From NCBI GenBank assembly GCA_011799875.1, contig CM022300.1, positions 237,906,807 to 237,970,806 on the forward strand: DNA of 64,000 nt, given 5' to 3'. The notes beneath the pieces are model-generated. The model saw only the letters and a list, made by a program, of their open reading frames with translations. It ran no database searches and was not told where the DNA came from. A program made the translations under genes and the position numbers. The DNA is from Thinopyrum elongatum (lineage: Eukaryota; Streptophyta; Magnoliopsida; Poales; Poaceae). Below, piece by piece: positions 35,499 to 46,599 of the stretch (its first letter is position 1; every line of letters starts with the position of its first letter).

Positions 35499-37583
35499 CT
35501 AGGTATTACCATCTTTGGTATGCAATCCATAAGTGGCCCTCATAATAGACTCATATGGCAACTTAATTTTCTTTCTTGGAAAGTGTTCCATGCCCTTCCT
35601 TAATGCAAATTGAAATCTAATGTTTCCTTCTTTCATATCAATAATTGCACCAATCGTTCTAAGGAAAGGTCTACCAAGTATAATAGATCATGTAGGATTG
35701 CAATCTATATCAAGCACAATTAAATCTACGGGCACATAATTCCTATTTGCAACAATAAGAATGTCATTAATCCTTCCCATAGGTTTCTTAATAGTGAAAT
35801 TTGCTAGATGCAAATTCAAAGAACAATCATAAAGTTTATGGAAACCTAACACATCACATAAAGTTTTTGGGATAGTTGAAACGCTAGCACCCAAATCACA
35901 CAAAGAATTGCACTCATAATCTTTAATCTTAATTTTAATAGTAGGTTCCCACTCATCATAAAGCTTTCTAGGGATTGAAACTTCCAACTCAAGTTTTTCT
36001 TCAAAAGATTTCATCATAGCATCAACAATATGTTTAGTAAAAGCCTTATTTTGATTATAAGCATGAGGTGAATTAAGCATGGATTGCGATAAGGAAATAC
36101 AATCTATTAAAGAATAATTATCATAATTAAAGTCCTTGAAATCCAAAAGAGTGGATTCATCGCTACTTAAATTTTTGACCTCTCCAATCCTACTTTTATC
36201 AATTTTTTCATTAAGATCTTCACCCTCCAAATTATTGGGACGCCTTCTAGCTAAAGTTGACTCATCTCCAGTCCCATATTTATCAAGTTTTATATTAGAA
36301 AACAAAGATTCAATAAGAGTCACACCAATCACTTTAAGATCTTCATCATTATTCTCACAAAACAAGAAGAACACGCTTTTTCTAACCAATTTCTCTTAGC
36401 ACGCATCCTAGCGGTTCTCTCTCTACTTTCATTCATAGAAATTTTAATAGCTTTCAGAGACTCATTAATATCAATCTTGGGTGGCATAGATCTAATCTTA
36501 AAAGAATCAGTCTCATGAGAAATTCTATCAACGTTCCTAGTCAAATCATCAATCTTAAGCAATTTTTCTTCTACCATAGTATTGAAATTCTTTTGAGAAT
36601 TAATAAATTCTTTAATACTGTTCTCAAGATTAGAGGGTATCTTATTATAATTTCCATAAGAATTGTTGTAGGAATTACCATAATTATTAGAGGGATTACT
36701 AGGAAACGGCCTAGGGTTGAAATTTCCTCTATACTCGTTATTACCAAAATTGTTCCTACCAACAAATTCACATCCATAAATTCATTATTTTTCTCAATCA
36801 AAATGGACAAAGGCTTATCATTAGGATCAATAGGAGAACTCTTACTAGCAATCAATTTCATAAGTTCATCCATCTTTCCACTCAAAGTATTGATTTCTTC
36901 AATCGCATGCACTTTTTTACTAGTAGACGATCTTTCGGTATGCCATTGAGAGTAATTTGCCATAATATTATCTAGGAGTTTGGTAGCTTCTCCTAAAGTG
37001 ATTTCCACAAAAGTACTTCCCGCGGTGGAGTCTAAAAGATTTCTAGATGCAAAATTCAATCCCGTATAAAAAAAATTGTATGATCATCCACAAACTTAAA
37101 CCATGAGTAGGGAAATGTCTTATCATCAATTTCATCCTCTCCCAAGATTGTGCAACATGTTCATGATCAAGTTGCTTAAAATTCATTATATTGTTTCTAA
37201 GGGAGATGATCTTAGCGGGAGGAAAGTACTTGGAAATAAAAGCATCTTTACACTTATTCCATGAATCAATACTATTTTTAGGCAAAGATGAAAACCAAGT
37301 TTTAGCACGATCTCGTAGTGAGAACGGAAATAGCTTCAATTTATCAAGATCATTATCCACATCTTTTTTTCTTTTGCATATCACACAACTCAACGGAAGT
37401 ATTTAGATGGGATGCGGCATCCTCATTAGGACTACCAGAAAATTGTTCTTTCATAACAAGATTCAACAAAGCGACATTAATTTCATAAGATTCCGCACTA
37501 GTGACGGGAGCAATCGGAGTACTAATAAAATCATTATTATTAGTGTTGGAAAAGTCACACAACTTGGTATTTTCTTGATACAT
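35499..37583 (-). pseudogene. gag: Athila-type gag-protease
   Basis: Reading leftward from ATG 37583 (MYQENTKLCDF), the retrotransposon gag domain has WFSSLPKNSIDSW and FISKYFPPAK, followed by a long linker and an aspartic protease with CDLGASVSTIP and, after a stop, SIILGRPFLRTIGAIIDM. It closes at TAG 35499-35501. Lesions are a 1-nt change in the T-run near 37363-37369, a shift near 37050-37070, others near 36720-36760 and 36390, and TGA at 35688-35690. The protease core has Gly in DLGAS where DSGA/DLGA are both usual in Athila. No RT follows, so replication would need another element's enzymes. Confidence 0.85.
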
Positions 37584-37790
37584 CGTGACAAAGCAAGCAA
37601 TCTAGCACACAAGAAAACGAAAAGCAAACGAAAAGACGAACGGAAAGAGGGCGAATAAAAACGCAAATATTTTGTGTTTTTCTGAAAGCGTTTTAGAAGT
37701 GGGGGAGAGGAAAACGAGAGGCAAATGGCAAATAATGTAAGTACAAGAGATGAGAGTTTATGATAGGTACTTGATAGGCTTGATGTAGAA

Positions 37791-37810
37791 CCTCCTCGGC
37801 AACGGCGCCA
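37791..37810 (-). other. Primer binding site of Athila-like element
   Basis: On the - strand the site begins TGGCGCCGTTGCCGAGG, 11 nt inside the 5' LTR. It resembles the tRNA-Asp-type site of Athila elements. Confidence 0.75.
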
Positions 37811-37821
37811 GAAATTCTTCC

Positions 37822-39402
37822 TGCTACTTCTTGAGCTTGCGTTGATTTTTTCCCTTGAAGAGTAAAGGGTGATGAAACAAAGTAGAGATAAGTATTTCCC
37901 GCAGTTAAGAACCAAGGTATCAATCCAGTAGGAGGTATAAGCAAGTCCCCAATAGATGCACCTGCACAAACTAACAAACACTTGCACACAACGTGAAAAA
38001 GGGGATGTGAATCCCTTCACGGTCACTTGCAAGAGTGAGATCTAATAGAGATAGATATAAAAGATAATTAAAAGGCAAAATAAAGTAAATATAAATAAAT
38101 TGCAGCAAGGTATTTTTGGGTTTTTGGTTTGATAGATCTGAAAATATATGATGAAAAATAGACCCGGGGGCCATAGGTTTCACTAGAGGCTTCTCTCTTG
38201 AAGAAAACATATGATGGGTAAACAAATTACTGTTGAGCAATCGATAGAAAAGCGCAAAGTTATCAAGATATCTAAGGCAATGATCATGAATATAGGCATC
38301 AAGTCCGTGACAAGTAGACCGACTCCTGCCTGCATCTACTACTATTACTCCACACATCGCCCGCTATCCAGCATGCATCTAGTGAATTAAGTTAACAAGA
38401 ATGGAGTAATGCCTTAAGTAAGATGACATGATGTAGAGGGATAGATCCAATCAATATGGTAAAAAACCCATCTTTTTATCCTTAATGGCAACAATACAAA
38501 TACGTGTCTCGCTACCCCTACTGTCACTGGGTGAGGACACAGCAAGATTGAACCCATCACAAAGCACCTCTCCCATTGCAAGAAAAACTAATCTAGTTGG
38601 CCATACCAAATCGTTAGATCGAAGAGAAATATAAAGCTATATTAATCATGCATAAAAGAGTTCAGAGAAGACTCAAATAATATTCATAGATAATCTGATC
38701 ATAAATCCACAATTCATCGGATCTCCACAAACGCACCGCAAAAGAAGATTACATCGAATAGAACTCCAAGAACATCGAGGAGAACATTGTATTGAATATC
38801 AAAGAGAGAGAAGAAGCCATCTAGCTACTAGCCATGGACCCGTAGGTCCGTGGTAAACTACTCACACATCATCAGAAGGGCACCAAGGTTGGTGTAGAGG
38901 CCCTCCGTGATCGAATCCCCCTCCGACAGCGTGCCAGAAAAGGCCCCAAGATGGGATGTCATGAGAACAGAAGCTTGCGGCAGCGCAAAAGTATTTTTGG
39001 TGTGCCCTCTGCTATATGGGGAATATTTGAGTATTTATGAAGCCGAGATTAGGGTTAGGAGAGCCACGAGGGGCCCACAAGCCTAGGGGGCACCCCCTGG
39101 GGCACGCCCCTAGGGCGTGTGGCCTCCTCGTAGGTCTTCTGGCCTCCTCCCAAAGCTTCCTAGGTGTCTTCTGGTCCAAGAAAAATCATTGTAAAGTTTT
39201 ATTCCGTTTGGACTCCGTTTGGTATTGATTTTCTGTAAAGGCAAAAAGAAGGAAAAAAACAGCAACTGGCACTGGGCACTAGGTTAATAGGTTAGTCCCA
39301 AAAAATGATATAAAATAGCATATTATTGTATATAAAACATCCAAGATGGACAATATAATAGCATGGAACAATAAAAAATTATAGATACATTGGAACGTAT
39401 CA
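37822..39402 (-). repeat. 5' LTR of Athila-like element
   Basis: On the - strand it starts TGATACGTTCC at 39402 and ends AAGAAGTAGCA at 37822, next to the primer binding site. Confidence 0.92.
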
Positions 39403-39407
39403 TCCAT
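39403..39407. repeat. TSD TCCAT (right), Athila-like element
   Basis: It matches 33075-33079. Confidence 0.92.
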
Positions 39408-40774
39408 GCCGTCAGAAATAATATTACTCTCCGATTCGAACAACTTACTGTTAATTTGGTTCTGGGCGATGAGTTCCTTCAGTAAGAGGCAATCATTCTC
39501 ATTCCTCTTCGCCCTCGGGGGGTGCTTCCCCACGGGTGCAGCTTTTTGTCCGCTTCCTTCTTGGTATTTGAAGCACTTCTGGTCTGAGGTCTGGATGGCT
39601 GAAAGGAGGACTGCCGAGCAGACGATGAAGCTTTGACGGACTGCTTAGCAGACGGTTTAGCTACGCCGGACTGCTAAGCTGGCGGTGCTGCTGTGACGGA
39701 CTGCTGGGCTGTAGGTTCAGAGGCATCGGACTGCTGAACATGCGTTGAAGCTATGTCGGGTTTATGCGCAGGTGGTGCCAACTTGTTGGTGTGCTGAGGA
39801 GGCTGTGCCAACGTGTTGGTTTGCTGAGCAGGCACTGCTGACGCATTGGTATGTTGATCACGCGGCTGCGGACCGATGGACTGATGAGTAGTTGGTTCTG
39901 GACCTACAGACTGCTTAGCAGGCGGTTCCGAAGCATCAGACTACTTAGCAGTCCGTTCCACCAGGTTGGTCTGCTGAGCATGTGGTGCGGCTGAGTCTTC
40001 CCCCGCTGCTTCAGCGGCCGGCATCTGAACCGGTGGTGCGTCTTCATCAGTTGTAGGCCTTGCCACTGGCTGCTCTGGGGCGGACGATGACATGGCCTGT
40101 ACGGCACAAAGTCGGGCGGGCTGATCACAGGTTGATGCATCAGCCGTTGGATTACGAGTATTAGGTTCCTTGGGAGAAGGACGCGAGAGCTGCTGTGGCA
40201 AGGAGAGTGTCACCGGCTGAGGGGCGACATCGGTTGCTCTTGGCGGGGCTTCAGGGACCTCATCCATGAAGTCTATTTCCTTTCATGGCCACTGGATGTG
40301 ATGTAACAGTGTTTCTCTCAAGGTCCTCTGCTCATCAAAGTCCCCTAGGACATTCTTCAGGGCAAATTCATTGAATCCAGGCTTTACTTCAGTCACGTAG
40401 CACTTCACACAGCCCGGCTTCAATGGCACATTGTCCAACAAGAGGCCCTCTTGCAAGAAGGGTGGGCAAACCCAGGATGTTGCACATTTTAATGTACCTT
40501 CATAATGTGTAAGCACGCCCTTCAGTCTGTTTTTCATTCCAGATAGATCAGATATAACATCATCATGAGCAGCTGCATTCTTCGTGTCGCTGGGGTTAGC
40601 TGATGCACAACTACTCTTGTGCGGTGTTATCGCCCAATAACCAGCATCCTCCATGCCCGCCTCCCCTCCAATCTGCTGGCTATCTGTCAGTGTTAGAGTC
40701 TTCTGCATCATCATTGACTCCTCAATTTCCTTTCGAACAATCGGATACATGTCCTTCCTCAACCTTTCATACAA
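39408..40774 (-). pseudogene. CACTA-like gene, middle exon with Gln/Pro-rich repeats
   Basis: Reading leftward from 40774 the frame continues directly from the Transposase_24 exon at 44834 once the Helitron is removed. It encodes a helical stretch (RLRKDMYPIVRKEIEES), then VKCYVTEVKPGFNEFAL, then a linker of degenerate units built on QQS, AQQTN and EPxAxQS (about 40000-39600), and a short charged part that joins the Ulp1 exon at 33079. TGA 40283-40285, TAG 39941-39943 and TAG 39674-39676 interrupt it, and a frameshift lies near 39540. The N-terminal part looks like the C-terminal region of En/Spm-type transposase-associated proteins; the repeats are low complexity. Confidence 0.7.
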
Positions 40775-42690
40775 CTAGATGATTCCCCGCGCGTTGCGGC
40801 GGAAAGATTTGCATATAGTTTTTTGTAAATATTTTTTACTATGGAGTATTGAATCATTGAATTCTGCAATTTACTTATGTGAAGGAAGATTTCATGATTT
40901 CAATGGTAAGTATTTCTTTAAGGGATGAACTCGACTAATATCCATAGAGATAGGTATTGCATTCGCCAAAATGATACAATGATGGGTCCCAAACAAAAAT
41001 TAGTTGGTTAACAGTGGAAAAAAAGCAACCAAATTTGCCTTCATATTTGATCTTTCCAGGTGAAAAATCTTTGTTCATTCATCATCAATTTTAAATATAG
41101 ATAATGGAAGACATGACAATCGTGCATTCCTCATAGATGAACATGATAACTCATCTATTTATACAATTAATTAAAGAGGCATTTCATATAAAGGAAGGAA
41201 CAATGGGAGGAAAAATAATTAGTTGAACCTAGTTGGAAACCCCAACGTGTAGATCTAAAGCCAATGCAATCTGCATCTATTCTATCAGTAGAGTTGTGTT
41301 TCAACTGAAACTGAAACTCCTCCATTATTAGATCTAATTAAGGTCAAGTCTTGAAAACTGGTCAAATTTGACCAAGCCCTAAGCAATGCTCCAAGTAGTA
41401 TATCACATAGCATCATAGGAATAGGATGATAATCTACATCAAACAAAAAGAATAGAGGTCAGAGTTGGAGAAAAGTCCTAGTTAGAAGGTAAAACATAAT
41501 TTGTTCTTGTTAATGAAACTACAATAAGGTACAAAACTAAAAATATATGAATGCTTCCTGGCCTTCAACTATAGAACCCAAAATGTACTAATAAGAAAAT
41601 ATGGATTTTCAAATAATTTTACCAGTGGTGTCAGGAAGTATAAGGAGCAGACCTGAGGTGCCATTGTAAAAAATGGTAATTGATTACACTTTTCACTGCA
41701 TAATCAGATAAAAGTAAAAGAACACACATAGATTGCATTGAAGATTTTATGCAAGATGTGAAAACATATTAAATATTGGTGATCTATTAATAAGGAATCC
41801 TGTTGGACAGATGTTGGATAAAATAGAAGTTCAGAATTTATCGATGTGTTCTCAAGATGTGACCAGTACAGTTAATCTGTTACGCAAAAAGCAGGCCTAG
41901 AAACAAAATGATGTGCTAAACCATCTTATACAAATCAAGCTACAGTAATAAAATAAAGAGGATAAGAAACAACCATACCTCGTTGTTCCATTCCTTTTTG
42001 GGGTTTTATTGTTTATTATTAAAAGAAGTTCTTCTTAAATGAGAAAAGGAGCAACGGCGTCTTTTGGTCTTCATCACCACATTCAATTAATGCCTGATAC
42101 ACACATGATTAAGAACACAACAAATACTTAATTATCCCCCCAAAGTGTCATTGCTAATATAGTATACCACTAATGATCGGCCGAAAATTGCGGAAGATAA
42201 CTGAGAAAGAACTAAAGACATGCTATGGTGAAGTGGTGATGATAACAGGTAAAATTGAACAGATTTTCAACAGATATTTTGCCTCTGAATCTCAATAAAC
42301 ATGTTCAAAATTGATTTGTTGCCACTGGAATCTTAATAAACATGTTCAAATTTTCTAGCAGAGGCCCCAGATGGAGTGCATGCACAGGGGGATATAGCGT
42401 GAGAAAATAAATACAACATAAACTTGGTCTTGAGTTCATATGTAGACTTAGAACCTATTGTCCGTGAACAGCAGCATCAATCATTATTTTTAAGCGTAAG
42501 CAAGAATGAACCTAACCAAATCAATGAATCATGAGATGCATTCCAAGCAAAAAATTGGGCAACCAAAAAACACCATTTATTTGTGTGCATAACCACGTAT
42601 AACTGCCATGTCAAATCAATAACCAAGGAGAATAGCTTACGGACCATGTCCGCCGGCACTAGTGATGTTCCAGCCTGATGTTGGCGGCGT

Positions 42691-42975
42691 GGCCGGGCGA
42701 AGTTGTGGTGCGGCAGCAGGGAGGCGCAGTGGGCGTGTGGTGGCGCCATCCAGGTACGGCAGCAGGGCCGGGCGAAGTTATGGCGGGGCAACAGGGAGGC
42801 TCCGTGCGCATGCTGCGGAGCCGTCGTGGCCGAGTGAAGCTGAAGCGGGGCAACGGGGAGGGGTTGCAGGCGTGCGTAGGCCGCTTCCAGGCGCGTGTCG
42901 TGGCCAGGCGAAGCTGAAGTGGGGGCACCAGGGAGGCGTTGCAGGCATGCGGCAGCGTCGTTTAGGTGCGGCCTC
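42691..42975 (+). repeat. Degenerate GC-rich tandem repeat inside the Helitron
   Basis: GGCCGGGCGAAG-type cores occur at 42691, 42766, 42828 and 42902, each followed by GCGGCAACAGGGAGGC-like sequence. Unit length varies from 62 to 75 bp. Overlapping open frames on both strands reflect base composition and repetition. Confidence 0.6.
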
Positions 42976-43239
42976 AAGCTCCATCATGGCGTGGTGATTA
43001 GATTACGCATATGGGAGCTTGATTTGGCCATTTGGGAACCTGCGGCTTGATTAAGAATAGGAAAATGAGATGTGTAGATAAAACAACCCTCCTAGATCTA
43101 TCTGGCCTTTTAACTACCTCGTCTGCTAGAAGATGGAAGAGCACAAAGGAATACCTGTACAGAACCACCGCTTGTCGCCGCCGCTAGGATGCCTACAAAC
43201 GTTTCTAATCTTCATCATCTTGCTCCCTTCTCGACCACA

Positions 43240-43247
43240 GACTCCTC
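43240..43247. repeat. TSD GACTCCTC (left), hAT element
   Basis: This 8-bp copy is repeated at 44344-44351. Confidence 0.9.
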
Positions 43248-44343
43248 CAGAGGTGGAGCCAGAATTTCTCAAAGCCTAGGGCTAAAACTAAGTGACTACA
43301 AATTAAAAAGAAATTACGAGGGACTACAAATAACGTTAAATATAGCGTACAAATGCATGTTAGAAGTACACCACCATTACAAATGAAATATAAGTTCACT
43401 TTTACTTTGAGAAGAAATCCGACAAAAGAAATAGTTAACAAAAAAAAAGAAATATAAGCTCATTTTTACTGTGAGAAGAAATCCTCGTACCATATTAGTG
43501 AAGACTGGCTTTATTTGAGGACATCATTCTTCACCAGCAATATTAGAAGGACCGGGAACTGTAAGCATAAAATAGAGTAATTAAATTCAAGATAATGGAC
43601 ATGTACTAGGTCAATTGTTCATATGAATTACAAAAAAAAAAATATCGCCAAGTGCACGAGGTAGTAAACCATTGCATTTCCTCGTTTTTTTTTCCGAGTT
43701 ACTCGTTCGGTAGGTCATTCATTGATGTGTTTGATGCAGGCTGTTTGAATGTTGCTTGAAAAAAAGATTTAATTGTCCGGGTCTTCTTCATCTTGGATTG
43801 GTATTTTTTTTTCCTGTTAACAAATAACAAGGAAATAAAATTTAGCATTACCAATTGCTTGATTTCGGTTGATAAAAAACGAACTAGGGAAAAAAGAGTA
43901 GAGGGTTCAAGAGATCACAAACCTTGAGCAGAACAGAGCGCTAGAGGGGGCAGCTCCGATGATGCGAGAGATGATCCGATCCGAGGCTCCGAGAGCCAGC
44001 CGGCTGGGCGTAGGTCTGGACGTTCGTCTGTCTAGTCGAGCAATCGCCTCTAGGGGAATTGGCGGCGCAACGTGATCTATTTCCTGATCAGATGAGCGAG
44101 AAGAAGAAACGGTGTGGTTGGGCTAGCGATCATGACATCGTGGGCTAATTGCGAACTGGTAGCGACGGAAAGCTACGTATATTGCGCTATTATATGGGCT
44201 GATGCCTGGGCTGCGTTTACATGGCTGGGGCTGGGCCGTTTATGCGTACAAAAATGGAAAAAAAATTAACTTGATGTATAGCTACTAGTTGGGCCACGCC
44301 TGGGGCTATAGCCCCAGTTGCCCCAGGCCTAATTCCGCCCCTG
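43248..44343. mobile_element. Non-autonomous hAT element, 1,096 bp
   Basis: It is flanked by the exact 8-bp duplication GACTCCTC. It begins CAGAGGTGGAGCCAGAAT and ends in the imperfect inverse (reverse complement CAGGGGCGGAATTAGG). CAG ends with an 8-bp TSD are hAT hallmarks. The interior is AT-rich with no transposase. Confidence 0.88.
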
Positions 44344-44351
44344 GACTCCTC
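44344..44351. repeat. TSD GACTCCTC (right), hAT element
   Basis: It matches 43240-43247. Confidence 0.9.
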
Positions 44352-44833
44352 TCGCCTACCAACATCAATGACTCATCCGCTTCGATCCTTGCAAAAATTG
44401 AGGGCGACTCATTAGCTTCAATCGTCTCACAATTGGGATGGAAATTCTAGAGGAGAAGCCAATAAAAGCATGAGACGCCTCGTGGTGGTGGTGCCTGGTG
44501 ATAGTGGACGCTGAGATCGATGGAATAAAAAGACGGAGAGGCGGAGGCAAGATGTGTACGTACTCAGTGGTGACTATTGGTGGAAGTCGAAGGGGAACAA
44601 CCGAACAGAAACAATGGGAATTGAATGAACCGTGCAGACATGCAGTCCAGCATGAAAACCGTGTTGGATGGCGAGTAAATCGTGCGGATGCAACAAACGT
44701 GATTTTTGGATGATGTGGCCTCACGAAGCCAATAGAATCAGGTAATGCGGACAAGTGGTTGACCTGCTGATGTGGATAGGCTGCATGTCAAGAGAAATAA
44801 CATAATGGGGATGAGCTATTTAGGTATTATAGA

Positions 44834-45855
44834 TTCATTCTGCTTCATTTCACTCCTCGCTTTTTCCATGTTGAGCCTCTCTTCTTTGCTGAGTGTGAAA
44901 GCCCTCTTGTGCGGGACATTGACACCTATACCCCTTGCACGGCCAGGGGGCTCTCTTGTTTTCAGAGCATCGTACAGAATGTCACATGGCCCTGAGTTCC
45001 TGTAGAACCTTCCAGGGATCTTGGAAGCCTTTAACATCACGCGATACAGTTCTTCGTCTTGTGAGTTTTTAAAGTAATAAGTTATGTCATCACGCCTCCT
45101 TGCACATGGCCGCAAGTAGTCTCTAGCGCGTTCGCCCCTGATTTCACTAAAGGTCGATTTCCCACACGCAGCTACTGCTTCTTTGTCCTCCTGGTCCCAT
45201 ATCGGTTTCATGCTGTAGTATCCTGCCACACCCATACATTGGGGGTGTGTGTTCCTCTTCCGAAGTTTCGATTGCTTGGTACTCTTCTCAGTAAACTCTG
45301 TAGTTGCCCTGACCCTTTTGAATTCTGCCCAGTCTGCCTTTCTAATTTGTGGGTATGCGGGGATTGGATCCTTGCCTTCACTCAAGTACTTCTTGTACAA
45401 CACGTGCTTCCAGTTTCTCCAAGCATCCCTCACCCTCTTCAGTGCAGCGTGTTCCACCTGCATTCTCCACTGCTCTGGGACGTTGAAGTGATCCATGATC
45501 TCCCGGACTATCCTTTGCCGTGTTTTTGTGTCAGCCTTCCGAAACCCCGGCAGATTAATGTTGAGGCTTGCCCTGCCAACAAATCCACACGCACTCCTGA
45601 ACCTCGTGCGTGCTTTATCTGGTTTAGTTGGAGCCCAAGACTTTAAATCGATGTCGGTTACTTCATATACACCTTTAGGTTGGTGTGTGGGCTTCCTTGG
45701 AGCATTCCTCCGTGTCCTGACCAGAAGGGTAATTGCTGCAGCTCTATCCGTTCCAGATTACTTGATCCCACACCATCTCCTGGAGACCTAGGATTGTCGG
45801 AATCAGTTGAAGATACATTAATTGAAGCATGAGTGTTATCGCTACTACTCGGCAT
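44834..45855 (-). pseudogene. Transposase_24 (Ptta/En/Spm) domain, 5' exon of CACTA-like gene
   Basis: Reading leftward, an ATG at 45855 opens MPSSSDNTHASINVSS, a Ser/Asp-rich start typical of these proteins. After a frameshift near 45740-45780 the reading continues through YEVTDIDLKSWAPTKPDKARTR-like sequence (45665 downward). It then enters the open part at 45496 with DHFNVPEQWRMQVEHAAL, WRNWKHVLYKKYL and WAEFKRVRATTEF, features of PF03004-type plant transposase. The frame is cut at 44834 by the Helitron, which adds five foreign codons and a stop, and resumes at 40774. The role in other En/Spm systems is DNA-binding accessory protein; this copy is not functional as read. Confidence 0.78.
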
Positions 45856-46560
45856 CTATAGAGAACACATGCAAACTCAGGATAGGAGGCTAAGCATAAA
45901 GCTAAGAACTTGGTATCAAGCTGTCTAAACATGTCATGCAATAATTTAGAAACTGTACGGCTAATTTGCTAAGTTTGTGTGACTTGGGCGCCCACGATCT
46001 GTAAATCGACAATAACTAATTGGAACAAATAAAATTATATGTACTAGTTAGGAAGGTAGATAATGAACATATATATTCTCTCCGTTATTTTATAGACAAT
46101 TTGGGAACATACCGAATGACATAGAAAGAGGGATTGCGAGGAAATATGCCTCACCGTGATGGAGAGCAGTAACTAACAGGTTTCTTGTGCAAACCCGGCA
46201 GGACCACAGGAGAGGCGAGGGTTACAGGATCGATATGCTCGAGGGTGGCTGGCGAGCAAACACAGCAAGGCACGGGCAGCCACGTGTTGGGAACGGTAAT
46301 GGAGGTAGGGTTCACACCGAAGAGCGGGCACACGGCCGGGTTGAGCACGCCGGCGCCGGAGAGGGTTCTGCTGTGGATTTAGGGGAGGGGGGAGATGGCG
46401 ATGGAGATTGGGTGGACTATTGAGCGGAACGGGGGCGGGCGGTGGGGTGTTGGCGGCCTGGGTGAAAAGGTTGAAAAAAGATCCCCACTCGCTGCGCGGA
46501 AAGGCCTATGCAAACTGTTGCCTCTAAGCGTCCGTGTGCACAAACAGCATAATTTCGTTC
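45856..46560 (-). other. Upstream region of the CACTA-like gene
   Basis: AT-rich sequence next to the gene gives way to a GC-rich block (46150-46480) with short overlapping frames and no family motif. It likely holds leader and promoter sequence of the transposon gene. Confidence 0.45.
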
Positions 46561-46599
46561 GAAATGAAGACGTGCAAATTGTGAGTTCATCGTTTCGCC

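Larger units (their letters stand above)
33080..39402 (-). mobile_element. Athila-like Gypsy element with gag-protease only
   Basis: This 6,323-bp element has LTRs of 1,582 and 1,581 bp, TSD TCCAT, primer binding site TGGCGCCGTTGCCG, a gag-protease region, and no RT, RNase H or integrase. It is on the - strand, so the right LTR is the 5' one. The start TGATACG(T) and the PBS recall the Fatima/Sumana-type elements of Triticeae; that name is tentative. It lies inside the protease-domain exon of the CACTA-like gene. Confidence 0.9.
40775..44833 (-). mobile_element. Non-autonomous Helitron, 4,059 bp
   Basis: On the - strand it begins TCTATAATACC at 44833 after a host A. It ends with a short GC hairpin (CCGC-AACGC-GCGG) eight bases before CTAG at 40778-40775, followed by a host T. 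TC start, 3' hairpin plus CTRR end and insertion between A and T without a duplication are Helitron hallmarks. Removal joins host codon GAA (44836-44834) to TTG (40774-40772) in frame. I see no RepHel protein, so it is non-autonomous. It contains a hAT element, a GC-rich repeat and about 2 kb of AT-rich sequence at 40800-42650 with no coding signal. Confidence 0.85.

Noticed and set aside
42477..42997. Overlapping ORFs of 60-166 codons in the Helitron
   Set aside because: They come from a degenerate GC-rich tandem repeat and exist on both strands; no captured gene can be named.
44365..44754. 129-codon ORF on the - strand at the Helitron 5' end
   Set aside because: Histidine/serine-rich, with no motif, inside a Helitron without RepHel. 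I treat it as chance.
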